Shown in pieces: positions 1 to 9,200 of a stretch of DNA of 64,000 bases (position 1 is its first letter; the number at the start of each line of letters is the position of its first letter). Origin of the DNA: Perkinsela sp. pyNocScin1 (taxonomy: Eukaryota > Euglenozoa > Kinetoplastea > Prokinetoplastida > Perkinselidae). The notes under the pieces are model-generated. The model was not told where the DNA came from and did no database searches. It worked only from the letters and a program-made list of their open reading frames with translations. The position numbers and the translations under genes are program-made. Location: positions 248,001-312,000 of the forward strand of contig CAXHTR010000005.1 in assembly GCA_964019655.1 (NCBI GenBank), read 5' to 3'.

Positions 1-81
1 AGTAATCTGCATCTGACGTCAGTCATTGATATCGATAATTAGGTATTTCTTTGAAATATTTCCGTTATATATGCGAGTCAT

Positions 82-1839
82 TTGCGGCCATGGAAAACCA
101 TGAATGTAACAAGCTGTGAATCGCAACCTAATAAATCAGACCATTGTAGTAGCCTCAGCGTAAAGTGCACTGCCCAGCTGTCAATACGCTCAAAGCTCTT
201 CTACCGAGTACAGTTTGCACTGCGCGTTGCCTTGCTCATTATTCTACCAGCATGTCTTTTCTCCACAAACTACGGTAGGGAAGCAGGGAGCGAGCTGACA
301 CGTCGCATCTTCCGTGCATTCCCAGAGGTATTCAGCTACTATGCCGTTGTCGCTTCCGCGGCCTTCCTGACCATTCGCGAAAAAGGCTGTCTCGAATCTA
401 CGCGATTCTTTCTCATCGTGCTTCAAGGATGGCTCCTCGTTGCGTGCTCGACTCTGCTTTATACAACCATTATTGGGCTTGCACCGTACGAATTCGCTTT
501 TGCGAACGAGATCAAAGCCATGAGCGTACACGCAGTCGATGTCGTGCCACCCGTGTCAATACACCAAATACGAACGTGCACTGCCTCCTTGGTGCATTTT
601 TTCAACTCAGTTCACTTTTGGCTCGTGTACTACAGCGCATTCTCCTTCCTGCTTGGCTATCTTGTTCGCGACGAGCGCAACCTGCGACTGTCCCTCGTTG
701 TTTTCACTATCACCATGATGGGCGTATATAAAGAGAATGAGCGCATGAATTGCCTCGCGACCCCCGGTTGCACGTTTGACCGCCACCAAGCAGATGGGTA
801 CTTTTCTATCTTGAGCATGCGGGCCACTGCATCCCATCATGAGAACAAGCTTCGGGCACTCCTTGTTTTCGTACTCTCTATTCTCAGCGAATTTCTCTGT
901 GGCATTTTTCTTGGTGCGCTCGCAACTTTCATTCCGTATCCGCTTGTTCACCCGAGCACCTCTCTCGGGACATCGATGCGCACGATAAAGGAAACCTTCT
1001 TGCATCCTCTGACGCTTTGCATTTTCGATTACTTACCAAAGTGGAAGTATGGACCATCTCCGGCCCCAGAAGGCTGCAGTGCACTTTCTCCGCGAATACA
1101 GTCGAATAGACCATCGCGAAGACCAGAGTGGCTGCGTGCTGCTGATGCGCTCAAAGCCTCACTGTCGCTCACAGCTTCGATCATGATATACGTCGGGATA
1201 TACGGAAACAATGGGTGGAGCATTCCCGGTCCGGCCATCCTGTGCTTCGTTGCCGTCTTCTGCGATTCGCATATAGAGAAATTTGAAAAAAAGCTTCAGC
1301 GTTCGCCGCTTGACTTCGCCGATAGGGCGAGCTTGGTAGATGATTCAGGATCATTTACAAAGCATTGGTGGCATTCCCCGAAAGCCCTTCGCTTGCTGCA
1401 AACGGATGTCTTTTCAGCGCTTATTTACGGAGGTATTCATCGCCTCATGGGGACGTTTGCGGCCGCGTTGCTCGGGTTCATTACCTTTCTACTCGCATCT
1501 GATAGTTTGTGGTACCTCTTCAGCCTCGTCTGTACTATTTTTCTCTTTGCTTTTCTTCGCAGCTATCACGTGGAGCTCTTTGGAAATGCTGGCGCCACAC
1601 ATCATGCGCCGAAGTCGAAGTTGTGCAAGGCATACGTATGCCTTGAAGAAAAGTTAATGAGCATTGGAACTGCCGTTGGCGTGGCAAGCTTTTACGGGTG
1701 CTTTTTTCTCGTTGGAATAATCAACCCATCGATAGAACCACACGAAATTCTTACGCGTATTGTAAAGAATGTCATTGCTGTCGTCGTCTATTGGCTCGTG
1801 TCTCTTGTGTACACGCTCATCTTCGTATGGGTGGACTGA
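82..1839 (+). CDS. FUSC-like multi-pass membrane protein
   Basis: A 585-residue polytopic membrane protein with roughly ten to twelve hydrophobic segments in two halves (about residues 40-290 and 365-583), separated by a charged loop rich in Pro, Ser and Arg. In the second half the segment RLMGTFAAALLGFITFLL resembles the Arg-x-x-Gly-Thr plus small-residue helix of the fusaric-acid-resistance/aromatic-acid-exporter (FUSC) family; the two-block membrane layout also fits. The likely role is export of organic anions or aromatic compounds, but substrate and membrane are unknown. Met1 and Met7 are both plausible starts. It is the first gene of a short + run that ends at the left copy of the inverted repeat. 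The family call is tentative; being a membrane protein is secure. Confidence 0.5.
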   Translation: MRPWKTMNVTSCESQPNKSDHCSSLSVKCTAQLSIRSKLFYRVQFALRVALLIILPACLFSTNYGREAGSELTRRIFRAFPEVFSYYAVVASAAFLTIREKGCLESTRFFLIVLQGWLLVACSTLLYTTIIGLAPYEFAFANEIKAMSVHAVDVVPPVSIHQIRTCTASLVHFFNSVHFWLVYYSAFSFLLGYLVRDERNLRLSLVVFTITMMGVYKENERMNCLATPGCTFDRHQADGYFSILSMRATASHHENKLRALLVFVLSILSEFLCGIFLGALATFIPYPLVHPSTSLGTSMRTIKETFLHPLTLCIFDYLPKWKYGPSPAPEGCSALSPRIQSNRPSRRPEWLRAADALKASLSLTASIMIYVGIYGNNGWSIPGPAILCFVAVFCDSHIEKFEKKLQRSPLDFADRASLVDDSGSFTKHWWHSPKALRLLQTDVFSALIYGGIHRLMGTFAAALLGFITFLLASDSLWYLFSLVCTIFLFAFLRSYHVELFGNAGATHHAPKSKLCKAYVCLEEKLMSIGTAVGVASFYGCFFLVGIINPSIEPHEILTRIVKNVIAVVVYWLVSLVYTLIFVWVD

Positions 1840-2103
1840 TGTACGCCGCATAAAAGGATTGCATTGTTGGTAAAGTATATTTAGAAAATTGCGTATTCCA
1901 AAGCTTGAATTTTTCGATACGCATTCACCTACTATTTTTTTTTCATTCTTTATATCGTGATAATGGTTGTAATCACATGAAAGATAATGGTTTGTAACGT
2001 AATTCAGGCTAAAACACCTTTGAATTCCCCGACCTCCCTTTCACAAGTGGCAGCTCATACCAGATTAAATATTATCTCACTTGTTCTTTCATAGCTAGTT
2101 TCA

Positions 2104-2697
2104 ATGTTTCGCAAAGTCTTTGCAAAGCCTGCTCAAATTATCGCTGTGTCTGCCCGTGCGCGTGCGTGCCCCATAGCTGCGCCGATCATGTCACTTCACA
2201 GCTCAGCGATCGTGCGCTGCGAGACCCGAAAGGAACCCTTCCAGTTCCAAGATTTCTCTGCACCGGTCGTTGAAAAGCCAGTGGAACCTGAGCAGTTCGA
2301 GGCAGTTCCAGAGTCAGTTCAATCTCCAGTCGTCGAAGAGCCCGTGGAAGTCAGTCCCGAAGCGGTCGAAGCCACTCCCGAGCCAGTTGAGTCGCCAGTC
2401 GCTGAAGCGACCTCGCAGCCAGAGACCCCGGCTGAGCCTGTCACAGAGGAGAAGGCTGAAGACCCTATTATTCTGAGCATTCGCGCAGAACTAGAGTCCT
2501 TTAAGCTGAAGCTTGTCTCTTCGCTTCTTAAGGTTGCTTCCAAATTCGCTCCCCAGGTACCGGTTCAATCTCCGAAACCAAAGAGAGTGAAGGTGCAGAA
2601 ACCATCGAAGAAAGACACCAAAGCTAAGAAGGCGGTGAAAGCGAAGCCAAGCAAGGCATCGAAGTCGAAAAAGACTGCCAAGAAATCCAAGAAATAA
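2104..2697 (+). CDS. Acidic/lysine-rich protein, candidate kinetoplast-associated histone H1-like protein
   Basis: A 197-residue low-complexity protein in three parts. Residues 1-45 are Arg/Ala/Ser-rich without acids and resemble a mitochondrial presequence. Residues about 50-135 are acidic, with irregular repeats of Pro-Val-Glu type (VEEPVEVSPEAVEATPEPVE). A short predicted helix (about 125-150) follows, then a tail of about 45 residues built of Lys, Ala, Ser and Pro (KAKPSKASKSKKTAKKSKK) like a histone H1 tail. Kinetoplastid KAP proteins are small, lysine-rich, H1-like mitochondrial proteins that condense kDNA. The tail and leader fit; the acidic centre is unusual. This is an inference from composition, and a nuclear H1-like or nucleolar role is an alternative. 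The last + gene before the convergent repeat region. Confidence 0.5.
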   Translation: MFRKVFAKPAQIIAVSARARACPIAAPIMSLHSSAIVRCETRKEPFQFQDFSAPVVEKPVEPEQFEAVPESVQSPVVEEPVEVSPEAVEATPEPVESPVAEATSQPETPAEPVTEEKAEDPIILSIRAELESFKLKLVSSLLKVASKFAPQVPVQSPKPKRVKVQKPSKKDTKAKKAVKAKPSKASKSKKTAKKSKK

Positions 2698-2870
2698 GCC
2701 AGTCCATCAATGTCATATGAATTCCCTTCAAGTGTGATCATATTTATACGCTTCGAATGACAGTTGCTCGTCGCAGATACATTCGCTCCTATATTTAATG
2801 AATAAATTATTTTCATGCATTTCAATGCACGCATATCCTGTATGCGCGTGGATCTCACAGTGCTTCTACT

Positions 2871-3598
2871 GTGACCTAAATGATGAAATAGTTTCTTTGA
2901 GGACGGCGGTGCGAAACGCGCAGCCGTGCAATGACAACGCTTCAAATGTCTTTCGTTCCTATCTGAGGAGAAGCTCTTTCTTTCGTTTCATGCCGTCTTT
3001 CATCCCCCGAATGATGCATTGTAAACAAGCATATGTTGGATAGGGGCCTCGAGCACCTGCATGAAAACTATTCTATTTTCTGACTCTCGAAACGTAATCA
3101 AGAGAGAGTGTCCCTCTTGAGCACCGCCACCCTGGGCTTTCTTACCCCTTTGTGACATTTATACCCTCACTGACCATCCATGATGATTTCAAAATATGAC
3201 ACCTCTTGTTTTAGGGGCTAGAAAGCCCCGTTGAAACGAAACCCATTTTCATGGGCAAACTGACTGCAACCCACAGCTTCTGCGCTTTTCCACATCCCCA
3301 CATGATGAGAGACAACGACCGGGCGATCATATTCACGAGGATGATTGGTCACGTGTACAAAATCTTATGCTCTGAACCCTCTTTTAGCCGTGGGGATGAT
3401 TTCAATAGCCCACGGCCTCTTTACGCTCTTCATTCCCACATGATGATCACATCACACGTCAAACGTTTGAGATTAGATGATAATCCCACATCAGTCATAG
3501 TTACTCTGAGCTCTTAAGATCTTCCTGGCACTGTCACCTGCGGATGATTAGGCAATAAACCGACTTCACTCTACAATCAGCGGAACCTATGATTTGAC
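2871..3598 (+). repeat. Inverted repeat, left copy
   Basis: About 728 bp that recur in reverse complement at 21141-21867. By hand comparison I count about 13 differences including one single-base indel, so roughly 98% identity, with stretches of 60-120 bp perfectly identical. Weaker similarity continues to about 3638 (partner 21097). There is no shared open frame: the one candidate frame is broken between copies by the indel near 3383. It contains four short hairpins (3098-3120, 3214-3229, 3242-3255, 3387-3416) and four exact ATGATGA heptamers on the + strand (2880, 3180, 3302, 3440). It fills most of the convergent gap between the + gene ending at 2697 and the - gene ending at 3814. It has no transposase, no poly-A tail and no terminal repeat that I can see. 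Confidence 0.95.
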
Positions 3599-3813
3599 CT
3601 TGCAGTGAATCAGCGATTAAAAATCAGCATCATGTGCCTTCGATTCATTCGGAATGTGTTGATGCATAGTGTGGAATTTCCGGAGATCACGTCTACGCTA
3701 CGCATGGAAATAGTATGAAATCAAAAAAATAGTAGAATTTCAAGCATCCGCAGCAGTTCGTAAATGCACGTATGGCATCCACTCCACTGTACCATCTACT
3801 TCGAAATTACGGG

Positions 3814-4977
3814 CTAGGCGTATGTTGTCCAAGGGCCCCCATTGTTCGCGTAGTGGTCCATCGGGTACGCTTGCTTTGTTTCTTCTATCCATGGAGCTGT
3901 CCCAAGCATAACTTCTGCTTCGTACGGATTCAGGAGCGGCAGTGGATAGGACGAGCCCCAGTCAATAGAAAGACGAGGACATGCAATTTGAACGACGGCA
4001 TCGTAGCTCTGCGTGAAGTAGAGCTGAACTTTTGTTGGGCTAAGCTCTGCTATTAAAAACACTGCGAAAGATATACCCTTCGCCCGGAAAAGCCCCTCGA
4101 GGCGCTCAAGAATTTTCGGACTCCCCTGCCTGCCGAGCGTCCCCAAGACTATCGCCACACGCTTCGCCTTCGCTGCGCGCTGAATGGCGCCCCGGCGGTC
4201 AGCTTTCATACTTGCGTAGTCGTACTTCTGCTCAGACAAAATTCGTGCGTACGGGTCGTACTGAAGGAACTTTTGATCGGTGTGCATTGTATTTGTGCGC
4301 TCGTTACCGAGCATGACACTTTCCATGTGAAATCTGCCGTCGCCCAGATACACAACTGTACTAATCGTCTCCGGTATTTCTGGGGAAGTGCACCCGAGAA
4401 CCTCACCGCGCGAGAGCGGCCTAATTTGGGGAATGTAGAGGTCGAACCCAAGCGCCTCAAGCTGCTTGACCGCGATTCGCAGGGGCACTATGAACTGAAC
4501 TGTTGAGAAGATAGCGATTTGACCGACCGACGGATCGACGCACTTTTCCATCGTGCGAACGAAATGGCTCAAATCAATGGCGATTTCAACGAAGACGTAA
4601 AGCGTACGCCGGGGAAGTATGCACTCTGTTCGGCTATTCAAGAGGCAGCTATGCCCGTAGTGAATAAGGAAATCGCAGCTTAGCATGACCCGTGCTGTCA
4701 GGTCATCAATGCAGCATGCGCCGTATGTCGCGTCCGCGAGAATCACAGTCTCGCAGCCTGTGTACTTGGACAGAATATCGCTGATCGGCATGCCGAACAT
4801 CAAGAGCCCTTCCGGGAACTGCAGCGCCACGCGGTGCGCAGCATCCTTCTGAATTCGTGCAATCGACTTGCGAATTTCGAAGTTGTAGTTGATGGGCAGC
4901 AAGTTCGAAATATCAGCATCGAGCGCCTCTTCATCGATGGCATGCATGTCAATTACGAATACGAAGATAGGCAACAA
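3814..4977 (-). CDS. DPH1: Diphthamide biosynthesis protein 1 (DPH1)
   Basis: Non-canonical radical-SAM [4Fe-4S] enzyme that, with DPH2, transfers the 3-amino-3-carboxypropyl group of SAM to a histidine of elongation factor 2, the first step of diphthamide synthesis in the cytosol. Family signatures are plain: LPINYNFEI near residue 27, VALQFPEGLL at 50-59, TYGACCIDD at 84-92, LIHYGHSCL at 104-112, GEVLGC at 191-196 and IACPRLSIDWG at 331-341. The three cluster cysteines are present (about 88/89, 196 and 333), which favours DPH1 over DPH2. At 387 residues the length is usual. Met1 (4977) or Met11 (4947) may be the start. It diverges from the HMG-like gene across 60 bp. A second pathway enzyme, DPH6, lies at 19382. 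Confidence 0.9.
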   Translation of the reverse strand: MLPIFVFVIDMHAIDEEALDADISNLLPINYNFEIRKSIARIQKDAAHRVALQFPEGLLMFGMPISDILSKYTGCETVILADATYGACCIDDLTARVMLSCDFLIHYGHSCLLNSRTECILPRRTLYVFVEIAIDLSHFVRTMEKCVDPSVGQIAIFSTVQFIVPLRIAVKQLEALGFDLYIPQIRPLSRGEVLGCTSPEIPETISTVVYLGDGRFHMESVMLGNERTNTMHTDQKFLQYDPYARILSEQKYDYASMKADRRGAIQRAAKAKRVAIVLGTLGRQGSPKILERLEGLFRAKGISFAVFLIAELSPTKVQLYFTQSYDAVVQIACPRLSIDWGSSYPLPLLNPYEAEVMLGTAPWIEETKQAYPMDHYANNGGPWTTYA

Positions 4978-5036
4978 AGTCTGAAAGAGTGCTGATACGA
5001 TAATTTTGTGCTATTTTAGCAGCGTTTATACAGAGG

Positions 5037-5606
5037 ATGGCAAAAAATTCGGAACTGATTTTCCTTTCTAACTATAAAACGATTCGCCATAAACTTGGCT
5101 TGCTGCAACAGGCGCTATTGAATAAGCGCCAGTTAAATAGCGCTTTTAATAATCATACAGCCCGTAAGCTTGCCTGCATGCCAAGGCTGCGAACCACTTC
5201 ACCCTCCCTCATCTACGCTGTCGAGAGACTCAAGTCAATGCGGAACAAGCCCCCTCCAAATGAAATATTTCGTGTATTGCGCACCTTTCGGAAAGACTTC
5301 GCGAAGCTATCTTCAAAAGAAGCTTGCAGGTTTGCGAAAATTGCAGCCGATAGGCAACAGAAAACGCTCTCTACACGATATGCACGTCGAAAAGCTCTAA
5401 GCGGAAAGGATGTTTACGACGCTGAAAGGGCCGAGTCGACAAAAGTCGAAGAAGGGGGTGTCACTGCATCATGGAAGGACCTGGATCCAGCAGAACGCTT
5501 AACATTCGACCAGAAAGCAAAGTCTAAAAATAGCGAGCTTGTGATTGAGAGTATGACGGCATATCTCAAAGCGCGTCGGCGATCCGTTCGGAAGGATTTT
5601 GATTGA
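5037..5606 (+). CDS. Basic protein with HMG-box-like segments, probably mitochondrial
   Basis: A 189-residue, strongly basic, helical protein. The C-terminal half carries a pattern like the second and third helices of an HMG box (SWKDLDPAERLTFDQKAKS, about residues 146-164), and the middle (about 85-115) has a similar helical stretch. The N-terminus has an amphipathic Arg/Lys-rich character compatible with mitochondrial import. In kinetoplastids, HMG-like proteins package kDNA; a mitoribosomal or nuclear role cannot be excluded. It starts 60 bp from the DPH1 start on the other strand and points into the convergent gap with the poly-G run. Similarity to the tandem HMG protein at 22035 is by pattern only. 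Confidence 0.55.
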   Translation: MAKNSELIFLSNYKTIRHKLGLLQQALLNKRQLNSAFNNHTARKLACMPRLRTTSPSLIYAVERLKSMRNKPPPNEIFRVLRTFRKDFAKLSSKEACRFAKIAADRQQKTLSTRYARRKALSGKDVYDAERAESTKVEEGGVTASWKDLDPAERLTFDQKAKSKNSELVIESMTAYLKARRRSVRKDFD

Positions 5607-6229
5607 AGAGCCCATGTGTAATAAGGAGTTCTCTACGTAGAATACCAATCCGCAGTACTATCAACTGATTTTTTAACGTAATTGGTATCAAAATTTGGTA
5701 AATGGTCTCATTGAAAGCTGCCTATCGGGCTGCTATAGCCACAAGTGCTTTCATCTGATCCGTGATAATGCCAGGTGCATATTGATGTACCTCGATGCTT
5801 TCTTTGCTGACGGCCTTGACCTATGAATCTAGAAGAAAAACAGAGTTTCACTTCAGGGGGGGGGGGGGGGGGGGGTCGTAGCTCTTCTGCAAAGCACTTT
5901 TTCAAGATTATTTTGCTTAGTGTGATTATTTTGTTAGTGTTTAGTGCGATGGATGGGTAGAATAAGGAAGTGGGATGTAAAATTCATCACCCTCGCCCTT
6001 AAATTTTTCAAAAAATCGGTGAAACATCGCGTTAAGGTACATTATTCAGGTCCTTTATCCATCAAGTGTATTGTACAATCAACAGATCCGCTTTAGAATC
6101 TATCTACTAGCGAGAAAAATCGCTGCTTAGTTTCATTTTTATGATTTGTAAGGAAAATATCCATAGGTGAACACATCGATAAGCCATAAAAAAGCTCAGT
6201 GCGATGAAAAACAATAACTCGTCTTGAAA
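5607..6229. other. Convergent strand-switch gap without a gene
   Basis: This 623-bp stretch lies between the + HMG-like gene and the end of the - TOR gene. It is AT-rich with many stops in all frames and no credible coding frame. Its one notable element is the run of 20 G at 5856-5875. I see no tRNA-like cloverleaf or copy of the inverted repeat. In trypanosomatids such convergent gaps are transcription termination zones. Confidence 0.7.
5856..5875 (+). repeat. Homopolymer run of 20 G
   Basis: An uninterrupted run of 20 guanines in otherwise AT-rich DNA, inside the convergent gap between two genes. It could form a G-quadruplex on the + strand. Its exact length is uncertain because homopolymers are error-prone in sequencing. 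Confidence 0.95.
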
Positions 6230-9200
6230 TCACCAAAATGGGCACCAGCCGATGTACGCCTCGCAGAGGTTCTCGATAGCCGTGGCCTCCAGTATGAGCA
6301 TCTGCACCTGATCAGTCACTTTTCGCCGATTGTTGTTCGTTTCGCGGAGCCCACTCGCCCCGCGTAGGTCGTCGACCATTCGGAAGCTCTCGTCATCGTC
6401 GTCAGCGCCGTTCCACAGGCTCGTGGAGAAAAGCTGCGTGTCCTCGTGCTCGATGGGCTCCTTGTGTGTTCCCCAGCCGTACGGGTTGTTCGTGCTGAGG
6501 GCTGGACTGTGCACGTCCATGTGCGCCGTGCTCAGGAAGATGGGCATGGACTGCGCCTGCAGGCTTGAAGTTGGCAGGTGGAGCATGTCCTTTGTTGCCT
6601 TACCACGGCCTTGGGGCCGATCAAAGATTGCGTCATACTCGGGGAAATCCGGCGAGAACTTGAAGGATGAAATCGCTGCCTCAAGCTCCTCGGTCTTGCG
6701 CGTGACAGTCTCCGTAGGGAAGTCTGTGCCGTCGAGCTTTGAGCGCACGCGCTGCAGGGCTGCTTTCGCCGTCTGGTTCATGTTGTCCGTGTAGTTGTTG
6801 AGCGTTGCGGGCGGGGCGCGACGCGCCTCGTTCATCTGCGTGAAGTTTGCGGTGGAGCGAACGAACGTCGGGGAAATTGTGCATGAGAGATGGTGGGCAA
6901 GGTCTTCGCGCGCGGGCTCGTACTCCGAGCCCGACGAGGCAGAATCATTGGTGTGGATCTGCCGAAATGCGCTCCCCAGGCCGTCTGTGTCTGGCGCGTC
7001 CGTCGGGCGGGCGGTGCCCCGTATCGCGCCGCTCGCTGTCGCTGCAAGCGCATCGTCCGACTCCTTCACGTCATGGCAGTACGCGTACGGTTTGGCGTAG
7101 CAGTCTGCTGCCTCTGCTGTGGCATCGAGGCGCCAGTTTAGCAAGGGGTCATACGCGAACGTCTCGAGGAGCGTGATGATGGTGTCTTTATTTTTGCGGA
7201 GGACGCGCATAATGTTTTCACAGACTTTCTGGAAGAGCCCATTGACGCCGCAGCTCTCCATGGCAGCGACGAACATCCGCGTGAGGCGGAACGGGACTTT
7301 TTCCGGGCACCACTCGCGCAGCGTCGCGACCTCGAAGCAGTCGCCGAAGTCGATGTGCACCGTTCGGCCCTTCTCGTTGAGCATGATATTGTTCAGATGG
7401 CGATCGCCGAGGCCGAGGAGGTAGCCGACCATGCTCATGGTGGCCGTAGAGCGCGTGAAGTTTGTACGGTAGTCGAGCCAATCTTCGCTCGTCGCGTTGC
7501 GCTCCCAGAATATCTGCTTCAAGTCGTCGTCCGGCGTGTTGTCCACGACGTATTGGAGGAGACACTGCCGCTGCCGCTGCGGGAGGTTCGCAAACTCCTT
7601 GATGTTCTTGAGGTTGCCCATCTGCATGAGCATGTTGAGCTCGAGGAACGTGCTCGAGCCGCGCGACGAGCGATGCTTCGTGATCAGCTGATAGATCGTC
7701 TCTGTGCGCTCGATCCACTCGATGAGCCCCACGTCCTCCGACAGCGGAACGACGCTGTACGCCATGATTGGGTCGATCGAGTGATGTGTGTGCTGGGCCT
7801 CAGCGCTTTGCGCGAAGAACGAGTTGAGGAGTGAGAAGAGCTGCATCACACGCTCGTCCATGCGCAGGTCCTCGTTGGCTTTCAGCAGAAACTTGTGCAC
7901 GCGCCCGTCCTCCCCGCGCAGCGCGATGCGGTGTGGGCGCTGCTTGGACTGGATGACGCGCACCTCTGGCAAGAAGGCGCTGAAGTGCAGCTCGGAGCGC
8001 ACGCCATCTTCTGCTGTGCGGTACGTCCCAGGGATTGGTATGCTGAACGACCGCTCGGCGAGCACCGGGCTGCGGTCTCGGAGCGGAATCACCTTCGGCT
8101 GCTCCTGGATGCGCTCAATGATCGTGCGGTGCGCCTGGCGGTATATCTCCAGCGCTTCTTGCACGATGTCGCGCCGGTTCGATCCGTCTGCAAATGCCTC
8201 GTGGACGAGCGACCACGCGTGGAGCAGAACAGTGGAGAGCTCGTCAGCGAACGATTGCTCTTCGGCTGTCTGCGGGTCGCCGAGCGCGTCGTAGAGGGGC
8301 CCAAGGTATGATTCGAAGAACTTGAGGGAGTTCGTCTCGTAGTAGCTCTTGTTCAGGAGGTCGTCGAGGACATTCATCCATCGCTCCCACCAGCCCATCG
8401 CGACGCGCACGAGCTCATTGCTCAGGAGCTTGATTTCGTCAATGAGCGCTGGCCGGACCTTGTGGACTGCGTCGAGAATAGACGCAGCGGCGTCTTTCCG
8501 CGCCGACGCTTCATTGCTTGTCGCGCAGACAATCAGCGGGTACGCGAGCGCGTGCGGGTGCTCAAGGCCGATTTTGGTGAGCAGCCTGTGCAGCTGCTCG
8601 CGGACGTGTTCGTTCGGGTGATCGATGCGTGATATGAGCTGCGGAATGACTTTGAGCCACGTCCCGACCGCTATGTCCTCAATGTTCCGCGAGACCTCGT
8701 CGAGAATCTCCTTGATGTGGCCGTAGTTGAACCAAATGAAGAGAACGTGCAAAATATCCTGAAAGTCCATGTCCCTGTGCCCCTCTCGAGGCTCGCGAGA
8801 GGTGCCTTCGTCTTCGTCGTGGGTCGACTGCACATGGGCGAGGCAGACAGAGCGGAAGAATGCCTGCAGGGAAACACGGAGGAAGTGGACGCTTGTGTCA
8901 CGACTATCTGCACTGCTCGAGCTCGCCCGGTGGAGCCCGGCCTGGAGATTCATGATTGCCCAGCTGTGCCATGCCTGGAAGTTTCTATCGTCGAGCTCGC
9001 GCGCTATATCAAGGTGCTTGACGATGTTCTCTCGACGCGTTGTGCGCTCCGACGGAAGGAGAAATCGGTTTTCGACGTTTGTGTGGTACCACTGCGCAAG
9101 CATGAAATGGCACGAACTCTTCGTGCGGTTGTCAACGTCTGCCCGCTCAGGAAGAATCTCAACGAGCTCATTCAGCTTGCGCATGGCAACGTCACCGCTC

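Noticed and set aside
2565-2945. 126-codon - strand frame antisense to the lysine-rich gene
   Set aside because: Its C-terminal part is the Phe/Leu-rich mirror of the lysine-rich tail and its N-terminal part runs into the repeat; not conserved with the right copy.
3251-3517. Open frame of 88 codons in the left repeat copy, and its partner at 21296-21487
   Set aside because: The frames agree for 44 codons and then diverge because of a one-base indel; nothing conserves the protein while the surrounding non-coding DNA is just as conserved.
5708-5905. 65-codon frame containing a proline run
   Set aside because: The prolines are only the translation of the poly-G tract.
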